DNA of 64,000 nt from Chryseobacterium sp. MFBS3-17 (GCF_020687745.1 NZ_JAJEWK010000012.1:372001-436000); one strand, 5' to 3'; positions 35,454-45,334 are shown, counted from the stretch's first letter. Made by a program: numbers and translations. Notes: generated by a model not told the origin, from the letters alone.

Positions 35454-36584
35454 ATGCTGAGAAGATCTGTACTTTTGATGGGATTTTTATCCGTTTTTTC
35501 GCTTTCCATGGCACAACATAACGCTGTAGCAGAGCCTGTTCACGTAGAAACTACGGCAGTGACGGAGGCCGTGGCAGCTCCGGAAACGGAAGCAGATAAA
35601 ACAAGAAGAGAAAATAAGGAGTTCATTACGCATCACCTTCTGGATGCCCACAGTTTTGATATTATGGTGACCAAAGAAGGGAAGCATATTGGTTTTCCCC
35701 TGCCGGTAATCTTTTATGACCAGGAAAACGGACTGCACACCATGATGAGTACTGCCTTTCACCACGGCGAAAATGTAGTCGAAAGTAAAGGCGGATATTA
35801 CAAGCTTTTCCACGAGAAAATTTATAAAACAGATGCCTCAGGAACCATTCATCTGGACGAGGAATACCACGCAACCAATGAGAAAGTGCTGGATCTGTCC
35901 CTTACCAAAAGTGTGCTGATGATCATTGTAACGGCTCTGCTGTTGGTGTTCATTTTTGGTTCTATGGCAAAGAATTACAGAAAATCTCCTGTGCCTACAG
36001 GTTTCGGTAAAATTCTGGAACCCGTAATCTTATTTGTGCGGGACGATATTGCGAAGCCGAATATCGGGGTGAAATACAAGAAATATCTTCCGTTTCTCCT
36101 TACGATTTTCTTCTTTATCCTGATTCTGAATATTTTTGGTTTAATGCCTTTTGGGGTAAACGTGACCGGTCAGCTGGCTGTTACCGCATCTCTGGCTATT
36201 TTTACATTCCTTATCACACAGTTTACAGCAAATAAAAACTACTGGCAGCATATTTTCTGGATGCCGGGTCTGCCTTTGCCCATGAAGATTGTTATGATTC
36301 CTATTGAGATCATCGGGATGTTCATTAAACCTTTTGCACTGTTGATTCGTCTTTTTGCGAACATGACGGCAGGGCATATTGTACTGATGTCACTTATTGC
36401 CATGATTTATGTGTTTAAAAACATCATCGGCAGTGTAGCGTTTCCGTTCCTTACGTTTGTGATTTATTTGCTGGAAATTCTGGTTGCTTTCTTACAGGCG
36501 TACATTTTCACCATGCTTGCAGCGGTGTATTTCGGAATGGCAAATGAAGAACATCACCACGAGGAAGAAGCATTACATCATTAA
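35454..36584 (+). CDS. atpB: F-type ATP synthase subunit a
   Basis: Proton half-channel subunit of F0 in the inner membrane. At 376 residues it is longer than E. coli AtpB (271): a signal-like segment (residues 1-20) and a roughly 140-residue extension rich in His and Glu precede the core, a feature of Bacteroidota. The core carries the essential arginine in KPFALLIRLFANMTAGHIVL and the last helices VAFLQAYIFTMLAAVYFG. A histidine/glutamate tail (NEEHHHEEEALHH) ends the protein. Confidence 0.95.
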   Translation: MLRRSVLLMGFLSVFSLSMAQHNAVAEPVHVETTAVTEAVAAPETEADKTRRENKEFITHHLLDAHSFDIMVTKEGKHIGFPLPVIFYDQENGLHTMMSTAFHHGENVVESKGGYYKLFHEKIYKTDASGTIHLDEEYHATNEKVLDLSLTKSVLMIIVTALLLVFIFGSMAKNYRKSPVPTGFGKILEPVILFVRDDIAKPNIGVKYKKYLPFLLTIFFFILILNIFGLMPFGVNVTGQLAVTASLAIFTFLITQFTANKNYWQHIFWMPGLPLPMKIVMIPIEIIGMFIKPFALLIRLFANMTAGHIVLMSLIAMIYVFKNIIGSVAFPFLTFVIYLLEILVAFLQAYIFTMLAAVYFGMANEEHHHEEEALHH

Positions 36585-36651
36585 GATTAATTATTAAAAA
36601 CAGGGGCGCAGGCTCCGCAGAATACATAAAACACTTTTAAATTTTTATATT

Positions 36652-36843
36652 ATGACGGATTTAACGTTAGTAGGTGCAGGTTTAGTAGTAATCGGAGCAG
36701 GTCTGGGTATCGGTAAAATCGGTGCTGCTGCTTTAGAAGGAATGGCTCGTCAGCCAGAACAATCAGGAAAGCTACAAACAGCGATGCTTATTGCTGCTGC
36801 ACTTGTTGAAGGTCTTGCATTTGCTGCTCTGTTCGCAGTGTAA
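36652..36843 (+). CDS. atpE: F-type ATP synthase subunit c
   Basis: c-ring subunit of 63 residues, two helices. GAGLGIGKIGAAALEGMARQPE covers the first helix and polar loop, and the carboxylate is Glu in LVEGLAFAALFAV. The Gln and Ser/Thr ligands known from Na+-coupled rings are absent, so proton coupling is expected. A strong hairpin follows the gene. Confidence 0.95.
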   Translation: MTDLTLVGAGLVVIGAGLGIGKIGAAALEGMARQPEQSGKLQTAMLIAAALVEGLAFAALFAV

Positions 36844-36860
36844 TAACCTCAACCCAGCTT

Positions 36861-36896
36861 ATCATCTGCCGGGAACGGTTGGTTACGGCAGATGAT
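36861..36896 (+). promoter_or_regulatory. Hairpin between atpE and atpF
   Basis: ATCATCTGCCG and its exact complement enclose a 14-base loop and are followed by TTTATAAA. It could protect the 3' end of atpE mRNA or terminate part of the transcripts, which would raise c-subunit yield relative to the downstream genes; this function is inferred. Confidence 0.6.
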
Positions 36897-36939
36897 TTTA
36901 TAAACATTTAAATAACAGAAATTACATATTCATAATACA

Positions 36940-37437
36940 ATGGGATTATTAGAAAATTTTTCTTCCGGACTATTTATCATTCAGTCGCTTATTTTCATCG
37001 TTTTGCTTTTTGTTTTGGCAAAATATGCATGGAAGCCAATTCTGAATGCTGTAAATGAAAGAGAAGTATCCATACAGGATGCACTGAATCAGGCTCAGAT
37101 TGCCAGAGACGAGATGAAGAATCTGCAGGCAGAAAACGAGCGCATCATCAGCGAAGCGAAACTGGAGCGTGATGCCATCCTGAAAGATGCCCGTGAAATA
37201 AAAGACAGAATTGTAAATGAAGCCAAAGATGCTGCAAAATCTGAAGGAGATAAAATCATAGAGCAGGCCCGACAGTCTATACAGGCTGAAAAATCTGCAG
37301 CTATGGCAGATATCAAAACCCAGATTGGTGCTTTGTCTGTAAATATTGCAGAGACAATCCTGAAAGAAAAGCTGGACAATAATGAAGCGCAGAATGCTCT
37401 GGTGCAAAATATTCTTAACAAAACAAATCTGAACTAA
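36940..37437 (+). CDS. atpF: F-type ATP synthase subunit b
   Basis: Peripheral-stalk subunit of 165 residues: one membrane helix (GLFIIQSLIFIVLLFVLAKY), the KPILNAVNERE hinge, then a long charged coiled coil to the C-terminus. Canonical length and place before atpH. Confidence 0.95.
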   Translation: MGLLENFSSGLFIIQSLIFIVLLFVLAKYAWKPILNAVNEREVSIQDALNQAQIARDEMKNLQAENERIISEAKLERDAILKDAREIKDRIVNEAKDAAKSEGDKIIEQARQSIQAEKSAAMADIKTQIGALSVNIAETILKEKLDNNEAQNALVQNILNKTNLN

Positions 37438-37440
37438 GAT

Positions 37441-37980
37441 ATGCTTACCTCTAAAGTAGCAAAAAGATACGCACAGGGATTGCTGGACTTTACGCAGGAG
37501 TCCGGGAATACCGAGACTGTTTTCGCAGAAATGAAAGACGTTCGTAAGATTATGAACGACAGTAAAGAACTCAATGCGTTCTTTGCAACTCCCTTCATTG
37601 ACAGCAAAAAGAAAATGGCTGCGGCAGGTGAAATCTTCAAAGCCTTTTCTCCCGTATCTCAGAACATGATCAGCATGGTCATTAAACAAGGACGTGAGAC
37701 GGAAATGAAGAACATCGCGCAGGAGTTCATCAATAAAGTGGAAGATATGAAGGGCATACAGCGTGTAACCCTTACGTCTGCTACAGAACTTTCTGCAGAC
37801 ACAGTGAATCAGATTCTGAGTGCATCTGGTCTGGTAAAGCAGGACGCCTCTTATGATTTGGATACCCGGGTTAATAAAGATATTCTGGGTGGGTATATTT
37901 TAAGAGTAGGAGACCAGCAGATAGATGCTTCCGTAAAAAACAAACTGGATAAGCTGAGAAAAGATTTTCACGTAAATTAA
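37441..37980 (+). CDS. atpH: F-type ATP synthase subunit delta
   Basis: Peripheral-stalk cap of 179 residues. AKRYAQGLLDFTQESGNTE at the N-terminus, helical domain, then the C-terminal signature DTRVNKDILGGYILRVGDQQ followed by IDASVKNKLDKLRKDF. It starts 3 bases after atpF. Confidence 0.95.
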   Translation: MLTSKVAKRYAQGLLDFTQESGNTETVFAEMKDVRKIMNDSKELNAFFATPFIDSKKKMAAAGEIFKAFSPVSQNMISMVIKQGRETEMKNIAQEFINKVEDMKGIQRVTLTSATELSADTVNQILSASGLVKQDASYDLDTRVNKDILGGYILRVGDQQIDASVKNKLDKLRKDFHVN

Positions 37981-38034
37981 TTTTTTATCCGTTCACAGAC
38001 GGATGATGATAAACTTAGATAAAACAACCACAAA

Positions 38035-39612
38035 ATGGCAGAAATAAATCCGGCAGAAGTATCAGCGATACTGAAGCAACAATTAGCAAATTTTAATACC
38101 CAGAGCAACGTAGAAGAAGTGGGAACTGTTCTGCAGATCGGAGACGGTATTGCTCGTGTATATGGTTTAGAAAACGTACAGTACGGTGAATTGGTGAAAT
38201 TCTCTTCTGGTATAGAAGGTATCGTACTGAACCTGGAAGAAGACAACGTAGGGGTGGCACTTCTGGGTGAGTCCAAAGCGGTAAAAGAAGGGGATACCGT
38301 AAACAGAACCAACAGAATTTCCTCCATTAAAGTAGGAGAGGGAATGCTGGGAAGAGTAGTGGATACCCTGGGTAACCCTATTGATGGTAAAGGACCAATT
38401 GCCGGAGATCTTTATGAAATGCCTCTGGAAAGAAAAGCACCGGGTGTAATCTTCAGACAACCCGTAAATGAGCCTCTGCAAACCGGTATTGTAGCCATCG
38501 ATTCCATGATTCCTGTAGGAAGAGGACAGAGAGAACTAATTATTGGTGACCGCCAGACCGGTAAAACTACCGTGGCCATTGACACCATTCTGAATCAGAA
38601 AGAATTTTATGACGCTGGTGAGCCTGTATTTTGTATTTACGTAGCCGTAGGTCAGAAAGGTTCTACCGTAGCGCAGATCGTAAAAACACTGGAAGACAAA
38701 GGAGCTATGGCATATACCGTAATTGTAGCTGCTAATGCTTCTGACCCAACGCCAATGCAGGTGTATGCACCTATGGCAGGGGCTTCCATCGGAGAATATT
38801 TCCGGGATACCGGCCGTCCTGCACTGATCGTGTATGATGACTTGTCCAAGCAAGCTGTTGCTTACCGTGAGCTTTCCCTGCTTCTGAGAAGACCTCCGGG
38901 CCGTGAAGCATATCCTGGTGACGTGTTCTACCTGCACTCCAGACTTCTGGAAAGAGCTGCGAAGGTAATTGCCGATGACAGCATTGCTGCACAGATGAAT
39001 GACCTTCCGGATTCCCTGAAGCCGATGGTGAAAGGGGGTGGTTCTCTTACCGCACTTCCGATTATTGAAACACAGGCGGGTGACGTTTCTGCCTATATCC
39101 CAACCAACGTAATTTCCATTACAGACGGACAGATCTTCCTGGAATCTGACCTGTTCAACTCCGGGGTTCGTCCTGCCATCAACGTGGGTATTTCCGTATC
39201 CCGTGTAGGAGGTAATGCGCAGATCAAGTCTATGAAGAAAGTATCCGGTACATTGAAACTGGATCAGGCACAGTACAAAGAACTGGAAGCATTTGCCAAG
39301 TTCGGTTCTGACCTGGATGCCGCTACCCTGAGTGTAATCTCTAAAGGGGAGAAAAACGTGGAAATCCTGAAACAGCCGGTAAACTCACCGCTTCCTGTAG
39401 AAAATCAGGTAGCCATGGTATATGCCGGAACAGAAAACCTGCTCAGAGATATCCCTACCAGAAAAGTAAAAGAATTCATGAACGAATATACAGCGTTCCT
39501 GAAAACCAAGCATCCTGAAACTATGGCAGCCATCAAAGCAGGTAAAATTGACGGTGCTGTAACAGATGTGCTGAAGAGCGCAGCGAAGGATTTAGCTTCA
39601 AAATATAACTAA
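38035..39612 (+). CDS. atpA: F-type ATP synthase subunit alpha
   Basis: Nucleotide-binding, largely non-catalytic F1 subunit of 525 residues. P-loop [14 protein letters not shown] near residue 170, [14 protein letters not shown], and the family signature [14 protein letters not shown]. Length and order are normal. The catalytic beta and epsilon genes are not in this operon. Confidence 0.98.
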   Translation: MAEINPAEVSAILKQQLANFNTQSNVEEVGTVLQIGDGIARVYGLENVQYGELVKFSSGIEGIVLNLEEDNVGVALLGESKAVKEGDTVNRTNRISSIKVGEGMLGRVVDTLGNPIDGKGPIAGDLYEMPLERKAPGVIFRQPVNEPLQTGIVAIDSMIPVGRGQRELIIGDRQTGKTTVAIDTILNQKEFYDAGEPVFCIYVAVGQKGSTVAQIVKTLEDKGAMAYTVIVAANASDPTPMQVYAPMAGASIGEYFRDTGRPALIVYDDLSKQAVAYRELSLLLRRPPGREAYPGDVFYLHSRLLERAAKVIADDSIAAQMNDLPDSLKPMVKGGGSLTALPIIETQAGDVSAYIPTNVISITDGQIFLESDLFNSGVRPAINVGISVSRVGGNAQIKSMKKVSGTLKLDQAQYKELEAFAKFGSDLDAATLSVISKGEKNVEILKQPVNSPLPVENQVAMVYAGTENLLRDIPTRKVKEFMNEYTAFLKTKHPETMAAIKAGKIDGAVTDVLKSAAKDLASKYN

Positions 39613-39629
39613 TATTAAACATACGGTCG

Positions 39630-39657
39630 GGTTTCAGATGATTCAAGTCTGAAACCT
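39630..39657 (+). promoter_or_regulatory. Hairpin between atpA and atpG
   Basis: GGTTTCAG and CTGAAACC pair around a 12-base loop in the 75-base gap. No T tract follows, so an mRNA-processing or stabilising role is more likely than termination. Confidence 0.4.
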
Positions 39658-39687
39658 GTCACCTATATTGCTTGAAACAATAAGAGA

Positions 39688-40545
39688 ATGGCAAATTTAA
39701 AGGAAATACGCGGAAGGATTACTTCGATTGGTTCTACCATGCAGATTACCAGTGCAATGAAAATGGTAGCTGCGGCAAAACTGAAAAAAGCTCAGGATGC
39801 TATCGTGATGCTGAGACCTTACTCCGAAAAGCTTACCGAACTTATAGAAAATGTAAGTGCGGGAGCAGAACTGGAAGAAGTGTCTACCTTTACGGCAGAG
39901 CGCGAGGTGAAGAAGGCTTTGTATATTGTGGTGACTTCTAACAGAGGTCTGGCGGGTGCCTTCAACTCTTCTGTAGTGAAAGAGCTGAATACGCAACTGC
40001 AGCAGGTGGATTTTGAAACCGAAATCCTTACCGTAGGTAAAAAGGCATTTGATGCGGTACAAAGAACCAAAACAGTATATGCCAACCAGAGTTCCGTATT
40101 TGACCAGCTGAGTTTTGACGCTGTAGCCAGATTTACCGAGCAGGTGATGAAGGATTACGCCGAAGAAAAATTTGACCGGGTGTATGTCATTTACAATAAA
40201 TTCATCAATGCCGCAACTCAGGAGGTGATTACCGAGCAGGTACTGCCTATTTCAATGCCCGAGAAATCCGGTGAAGTGGAAACCGATTATATCTTCGAGC
40301 CCAGCGCCCGTGAGATTCTGGAGAATCTGATTCCGAAATCCATTAAAACGCAGGTGTACAAAGCCATCCTGGATTCGGTAGCTGCAGAGCACGGTGCCCG
40401 TATGACGGCCATGCACAAAGCGACCGACAATGCACAGGCCTTGAAAAACGAATTGGTGATCACCTATAATAAAGCAAGACAGGCTGCCATTACCAATGAA
40501 ATTCTGGAGATTGTTTCCGGAGCAGAAGCACTGAAAGGAAGTTAG
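39688..40545 (+). CDS. atpG: F-type ATP synthase subunit gamma
   Basis: Central rotor shaft of F1, 285 residues. The N-terminal helix LKEIRGRITSIGSTMQITSAMK followed by MVAAAKLKKAQ, the middle VVTSNRGLAGAFNSSV and the C-terminal ARMTAMHKATDNAQAL with NKARQAAITNEI are all diagnostic. It is the last atp gene here. Confidence 0.97.
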   Translation: MANLKEIRGRITSIGSTMQITSAMKMVAAAKLKKAQDAIVMLRPYSEKLTELIENVSAGAELEEVSTFTAEREVKKALYIVVTSNRGLAGAFNSSVVKELNTQLQQVDFETEILTVGKKAFDAVQRTKTVYANQSSVFDQLSFDAVARFTEQVMKDYAEEKFDRVYVIYNKFINAATQEVITEQVLPISMPEKSGEVETDYIFEPSAREILENLIPKSIKTQVYKAILDSVAAEHGARMTAMHKATDNAQALKNELVITYNKARQAAITNEILEIVSGAEALKGS

Positions 40546-40598
40546 CGGTAGATCTGACTTTCTATAAAACACACGAAGAATAATTTTAAATAACACAA

Positions 40599-41993
40599 AT
40601 GATTAAAAATTTCAAGAAAGGAAGGTACTTACTGTATTTTCTGATGCTTGCAGCTGCATTACAAAGCTGTATGCGGGACTATGAGATATCTGAAAGCGAG
40701 AAAGAAGCTCAGATAGAAAAGTTCCAGATGTTCGCACTGAATAAGAAGAAATCTGGTGCAATGATGAAATCCGGAAACGATATGTCTTATCAGTACGCCT
40801 TCCGGGATCTGTATTACCAATATTACAATCTGCACCCTGAGCTTGCGCCGGATTTTGATAATCCTGCTACTGCCGTGCCAGATTTCAGGTTTGCCACACA
40901 GTTGTTTACCGAACCCGATTCTTCCAGAACTGCTTTGTTTCCTATGGTAGAAAGCAAACAGGTAACCGGGTTATTGGTGGCAAAAATTGATAAAAACGAA
41001 AGTTTTCTGGAGTTTTACAAGGCTGACCTTAATTCTGTTACAAATCCTATACTACTTGCTTTTTCTCAAGCATATACGCAAAATGGTGTAATGTCCAAAA
41101 ATGGTAATGATGACGATGAACCGTTTCCTCCTGGTTGGATAGAAGAAGTAATTATAAATGTGCCACCAAAACCGGTAGAATGGCCTTTAGACCGATCTGA
41201 TGAATGCGATGATCTTACAGACTATGTGAATAACGGATGTAGCGGACCACCACCTTCTACTTGTACAGATTATCAGAACTGTGACCAATTGCCTATAGGG
41301 GGTAGTACCTTTCCACCTGCAGATCCTTGCAGTAACATGAAAACTGTGGGCAAACATGCTAAGACCAAGGAATTACTGAAAGATCTGGATAGTAAAAAGA
41401 ATACTTTGAAGCCTGGTGAAAGCATGCCACGGGAAAGAGGTCATTTTCTATCTATGAATGCAGATGGTACGGTAAATGAACATTATGTAGAAGGTGAAAT
41501 GGGTAAATTAGAAATAGAAGTATCTCTTCCCAACGGAAAATATGATGCATATATTCATTCACATTTTAAAGGTGGATTATCTGTATTTTCAGTTTCGGAT
41601 TTGGCGGTCTTAGCAGCGATGTACAAAAATGGATTTATACGCAATGTGAATACCTTTGTGATGGGGGTGGTTACTTCAAGTAATACCAAGTATATGATTA
41701 CGATTAACAATGAAGCTCAATTTAGTACATTTGCTGCTACTTATTTGAGCACTAATAACCAATTTACAGAGAAAGATAAAAACAATCAGGAATTCTATTA
41801 TGATTTATTAGGTATCTCACCTGAAAACAATAATGAAACCTTTGATATTAATGAACAGAAATTTCTGGCTTATTTAGAAACACAAAGTTCTGGTTTGACT
41901 ATTTTTAAAAGTACAGATGATAACTTTGATAACTGGTTTGCCTTGGTACGAAATTCGAATGGTACAGTGCAAGCAAAACAATGTTCTAATTAA
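40599..41993 (+). CDS. Lipoprotein with C-terminal JAMM-like motif
   Basis: A 464-residue predicted lipoprotein: signal and lipobox LMLAAALQSC (lipid on Cys 24). The N-terminal third is of ordinary composition; a Pro/Cys-rich linker (PPPSTCTDYQNCDQLPIGG) at about 205-235 leads to a second domain. There YDAYIHSHFKGGLSVFSVSD at about 315-334 fits the H-x-H-x8-S-x2-D zinc-ligand pattern of JAMM/MPN+ proteases, and a glutamate is available upstream. The overall plan (exported anchor, linker, C-terminal enzyme-like domain, small gene behind) is that of toxin-like surface proteins, but I recognise no named family. The 3' part is more AT-rich than the atp genes. Confidence 0.6.
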   Translation: MIKNFKKGRYLLYFLMLAAALQSCMRDYEISESEKEAQIEKFQMFALNKKKSGAMMKSGNDMSYQYAFRDLYYQYYNLHPELAPDFDNPATAVPDFRFATQLFTEPDSSRTALFPMVESKQVTGLLVAKIDKNESFLEFYKADLNSVTNPILLAFSQAYTQNGVMSKNGNDDDEPFPPGWIEEVIINVPPKPVEWPLDRSDECDDLTDYVNNGCSGPPPSTCTDYQNCDQLPIGGSTFPPADPCSNMKTVGKHAKTKELLKDLDSKKNTLKPGESMPRERGHFLSMNADGTVNEHYVEGEMGKLEIEVSLPNGKYDAYIHSHFKGGLSVFSVSDLAVLAAMYKNGFIRNVNTFVMGVVTSSNTKYMITINNEAQFSTFAATYLSTNNQFTEKDKNNQEFYYDLLGISPENNNETFDINEQKFLAYLETQSSGLTIFKSTDDNFDNWFALVRNSNGTVQAKQCSN

Positions 41994-42007
41994 TAAAAAA
42001 CACAGTT

Positions 42008-42583
42008 ATGAAAAATATTATAATTTTAGCAATAATACTATTGAGCACACATTCAGTAAAAGCGCAGAAAGGCGATTTAACTTTTGTGGAACCTCCACAA
42101 CAATTTCCAGTGACTTGTGACGTATATAACCAGAAGCAACAACACGAAAAATTTACTGGTGTTTGGCAGGGTTCAGTCAATGATAAACTATTACGTATTG
42201 AATTAAAGAATGTTAAGATTCATCTTCCTACGGTATTTCCAAATGCTAATTTTCCCAATGAAGAATGTGTAGATGCAATTATTGGTTTTCATCAGTTTAT
42301 AGATAATGGGGTGGAAAAGGAAAATTCTTTGCCTTATCATGATACCACTATGTACCAGAAGAAGTGGACTGTTTTGGGAGGAAACTATAATGCGAATATT
42401 CCAAATATAATCAAAGGAACATTAGAGCATCCATCAAAAAACAAGAGTGTAAAATTTGTGATTTCTTATATAGATGCTACACACATCAAATTGGAATCAT
42501 TAGAAAATCTGCAGGGTACCAAACTTGCCCCATACGATTCCTCCATCAGTTTACCTCAGAATATCATTCTCACTAAGCAATAA
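42008..42583 (+). CDS. Secreted DUF6705-like protein
   Basis: A 191-residue exported protein with signal peptide ending THSVKAQ. The segment FTGVWQGSVNDKLLRIELKN suggests a small beta-barrel-like fold, and I recognise it as DUF6705-like, a family common in Chryseobacterium, with moderate certainty. It starts 14 bases after the JAMM-motif lipoprotein and shares its AT-rich composition, so the two form a unit. Function unknown; partner or inhibitor of the preceding protein is a guess. Confidence 0.6.
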   Translation: MKNIIILAIILLSTHSVKAQKGDLTFVEPPQQFPVTCDVYNQKQQHEKFTGVWQGSVNDKLLRIELKNVKIHLPTVFPNANFPNEECVDAIIGFHQFIDNGVEKENSLPYHDTTMYQKKWTVLGGNYNANIPNIIKGTLEHPSKNKSVKFVISYIDATHIKLESLENLQGTKLAPYDSSISLPQNIILTKQ

Positions 42584-42589
42584 ACCCAC

Positions 42590-42617
42590 AAAAGCACTGA
42601 GAAATCGGTGCTTTTTT
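42590..42617. terminator. Terminator between convergent genes
   Basis: AAAAGCAC and GTGCTTTT pair around a 10-base loop, with TTTTTTT on the plus strand and an A run on the other side. It ends the lipoprotein pair and can serve the histidine-kinase gene whose stop is at 42617. Confidence 0.75.
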
Positions 42618-44497
42618 TAGTTATAGGGGATTTCCAGATGAACCAGGGTTCCGGTCTCTGATCCGTCTGTTTCCAGATCGGTAATCCTCAGTGAATAGTC
42701 TTCTGCATAAAGCCGTTCCAGGCGCTTGCGAGATATTTTAAAACCCAGAGATTCTTTCTTGTTCTGATTTCGTTCGGCCAGCCGGCTCGCTTCCCGCAGG
42801 CCAATGCCGTTGTCCCGGATCTCTATCATTGCTTTTCGGTCATTCTTCCGGGAAACGGTGATGCTCAGCTTTTTTTCTCCTTCCTTCAGTGCCAGGCCAT
42901 GCCACACCGCATTTTCTGCAAATACCTGAAGCAGAAAGGAGGGGATTTTTATGGTCTCGGTATCCAGTGCTTCATCTATTGTGATCGTGTACTGTATGGC
43001 GCCGCCAAACCGCATGTTTTCTATGGAAAGATAATTCTCTACATTCTCCAGCTCCTCTTTCAGATTGGTTTCCTTTTTCTGAATGCCGGTCAGAATATTC
43101 CGGAAGATCTTGGAGAATTTGTTCAGATAATATACCGATTGATGGGTGTCGTTTTTTACAATAAAGGCTTTTATGGAGTTCAGCGCATTAAAGATAAAAT
43201 GCGGATTCATCTGCAGATTCAGGATGTCCTGCTCCATCTGCAGGAGTTTTTTCTGCTGCTTCAGTTCTTTTTGACGGGTGTAGAAGTAATAGAGACCCGC
43301 CAGAAAGGCCAGCAGTATGATGGCCGCCGTATAGAGTTGGGCATTGGTGCTCATCTGGTGCGCCATCTGTTCCTGTTGCAGCTGCAGCGCATTGATTTCA
43401 TTTTTCCGCCGCTCCAGGGTGTACCGGTTTTTCAGATCGCTGATGCTCCGAAATGTGCTTTCATTGTGCAGCAATTCTTTTTCTTCGGCGTACTTTTTAT
43501 AATAGGCCAGCGCAGAGTCCAGCTGATCCTGTTCCTGGTAAAGTTGCGACAATAAATCATAGGCCTCAATTTGGGAAGAGGTAAATCCTTTTCTTTCGGC
43601 AATACTCAAACCATGCTTGATGGTTTGCTCTGCCCGGGGATTCTTTTGTTGCATCTGCAGCCATCCGGTGTGGATGTAGGAAATAGAGATATAAAATTCG
43701 TCCTGTATTTTCTCAGATTCTGCGATGGTATGGGCCAGGTAGGGTGCGGCTTCTGCCGTTTCGCCTTTTTTGAGATAAATGCCGCCAATGCTGTTGTTGC
43801 AGATGATTTTTCCTAGGGCAGAGTTCAGTTCATGGTTGTAGTTCAGGGATTGCCGGTAGTTATAAAGCGCACCGTCCAGGTCATTTTGCTTTTCATAAAT
43901 ACCGCCTATATTGTGATAATTAATGGCCAATCCCAGCAGGTTGTTGATTTTTTTCTCTATTTCCAGTGACCGCTGAAAATACGTCATGGCATCTTCCAGT
44001 TGGTTCATGGTCAGATATACATTACCCAGACTGTTGCACGAGATGGCAATATTCCGCAGGATCGTTTCACTGGGTTGCGAGATGCTTTCTGCCATTTCCA
44101 GGGCTTTCTGGTGGTATTCTATAGCAGGTAAAATTTCGTCTTTTCGACGGTACACCACACCCAGCAGATTGGTAGAGATAATGATTTGTTCCCGGTGGTT
44201 GATTCTGGTGGCCAGATTCAGGGCTTTGCGGTGATAGAAATCTGCTTTGGCATACGTGGATTTATCCCGGAAATAGCTGCCGAGTTGATTCAGAAAAAAT
44301 ACCTCGGCGACTTCATTGTGGTTTTTACGGCTCAGTTTCAGGTAGGTATTGATGGCTGCCGTGTCTGCAGATATGGAGCGGTAGGTACTGTCCAGCTGCG
44401 CAAAGGTAACCGACCGGTTCCGGGTAAGATCCGGAAGGCTTTGTCCGCTGAAGAGGGCAGACAGCAGGAAACATATCAGGCATGCACAACTTTTCAT
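42617..44497 (-). CDS. TPR-containing LytS-type sensor histidine kinase
   Basis: Sensor of 626 residues. Signal-like N-terminus (ACLICFLLSALFSGQS), then about seven tetratricopeptide repeats (residues 60-330, for example SLEIEKKINNLLGLAINYHN), a coiled coil, one membrane helix (TAAIILLAFLAGLYYFYT, near 385-402), and the His-kinase domain with phospho-acceptor in LQMNPHFIFNALNSIKAF. The ATPase has VFAENAVWHGLALKEG and IEIRDNGIGL. The TPR part should be periplasmic. It lies 3 bases after the cognate response-regulator gene. Confidence 0.93.
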   Translation of the reverse strand: MKSCACLICFLLSALFSGQSLPDLTRNRSVTFAQLDSTYRSISADTAAINTYLKLSRKNHNEVAEVFFLNQLGSYFRDKSTYAKADFYHRKALNLATRINHREQIIISTNLLGVVYRRKDEILPAIEYHQKALEMAESISQPSETILRNIAISCNSLGNVYLTMNQLEDAMTYFQRSLEIEKKINNLLGLAINYHNIGGIYEKQNDLDGALYNYRQSLNYNHELNSALGKIICNNSIGGIYLKKGETAEAAPYLAHTIAESEKIQDEFYISISYIHTGWLQMQQKNPRAEQTIKHGLSIAERKGFTSSQIEAYDLLSQLYQEQDQLDSALAYYKKYAEEKELLHNESTFRSISDLKNRYTLERRKNEINALQLQQEQMAHQMSTNAQLYTAAIILLAFLAGLYYFYTRQKELKQQKKLLQMEQDILNLQMNPHFIFNALNSIKAFIVKNDTHQSVYYLNKFSKIFRNILTGIQKKETNLKEELENVENYLSIENMRFGGAIQYTITIDEALDTETIKIPSFLLQVFAENAVWHGLALKEGEKKLSITVSRKNDRKAMIEIRDNGIGLREASRLAERNQNKKESLGFKISRKRLERLYAEDYSLRITDLETDGSETGTLVHLEIPYN

Positions 44498-44500
44498 GAC

Positions 44501-45232
44501 TCAGAACTGATCCAGAAAACTGGATTTTTTTTGGCGGGATACCGGAATCCGGCTGTGATTGGTGAGCACCACATATGATTCACTTTTCAGATATTCCTGT
44601 ACCTTATTCATATTGATGATGAAGGAATGATGCACTCGGAAGAAGTCTTCTGTGAGTTTTTCTTCCAGCTGTTTCAGTGGGGTAGACACCACGATTTTCT
44701 TTCCGTTTTCCAGAAATATAGTGGAGTAGTTGCCATCACTTTCGCAGTACAGAACTTCATCCGGCTTCAGAAACATCATTCTTCCGTCCGTACTGATGAT
44801 GATTTTCTTCTGGCCTTCATTTCTGGCATTGCGCGAAAGTTTTTCTTCTATATAATCAATGAGATCGTGCTCTTTTTTGAACTTTTTTATTTTGTCAATG
44901 CATTCCCTTACGCTGTCTGAATCAGCGGGCTTTTGCAGAAAATCCAGGCATTGCTGTTTGATGGCCGGCAGTGCATACTCATGATAGGCCGTGGTAATGA
45001 TAACAGCAAATTTGCGCTCCGGAAACTGCTGCAGGAAGTCAAATCCGCTCATTTCGGGCATTTCTACGTCTATGAAGACAGCGTCTACAAGGGTTCTGCT
45101 CAGAAACATCGTGGCTTTTTCTGCACTGGTAAATGCGTGCACCGCTATATGCTCTGGAATCAGATTTTCAAGTTCCCATTTCAGGCAGTCCAGGGCGTCC
45201 TGCTCATCGTCTAGTATTAATACAGTTATCAT
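44501..45232 (-). CDS. LytTR-family response regulator
   Basis: A 243-residue regulator with receiver domain (ILDDEQDALD at the start, phospho-aspartate in DAVFIDVEMPEMSGFDFLQQ, TTAYHEYALPA) and a LytTR DNA-binding domain (ISTDGRMMFLKPDEVLYCES, then LEEKLTEDFFRVHHSFIINM and SRIPVSRQKKSSFLDQF). LytTR domains bind short direct repeats such as ACAGTT-like boxes. TATATTTG at 45249-45256 (reverse strand) is its likely -7 box. The adjacent intergenic region has two such boxes, each ahead of a small promoter-hairpin unit. Confidence 0.93.
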   Translation of the reverse strand: MITVLILDDEQDALDCLKWELENLIPEHIAVHAFTSAEKATMFLSRTLVDAVFIDVEMPEMSGFDFLQQFPERKFAVIITTAYHEYALPAIKQQCLDFLQKPADSDSVRECIDKIKKFKKEHDLIDYIEEKLSRNARNEGQKKIIISTDGRMMFLKPDEVLYCESDGNYSTIFLENGKKIVVSTPLKQLEEKLTEDFFRVHHSFIINMNKVQEYLKSESYVVLTNHSRIPVSRQKKSSFLDQF

Positions 45233-45309
45233 GATGCCGGATTTTATTCAAATATAGGTATTTTATCAGTTTCATGGAATGTTATGTTCATGAAACAGTT
45301 GAAGACCGA

Positions 45310-45334
45310 ACCGGATAATGGTCCGGTGATTTTT
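45310..45334. terminator. Hairpin in the LytTR/corC intergenic region
   Basis: ACCGGA and TCCGGT pair around TAATGG and are followed by GATTTTT. No ORF of note precedes it; its role is unclear. The 748-base gap 45233-45980 otherwise holds the two units described next and no supported protein gene. Confidence 0.35.
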
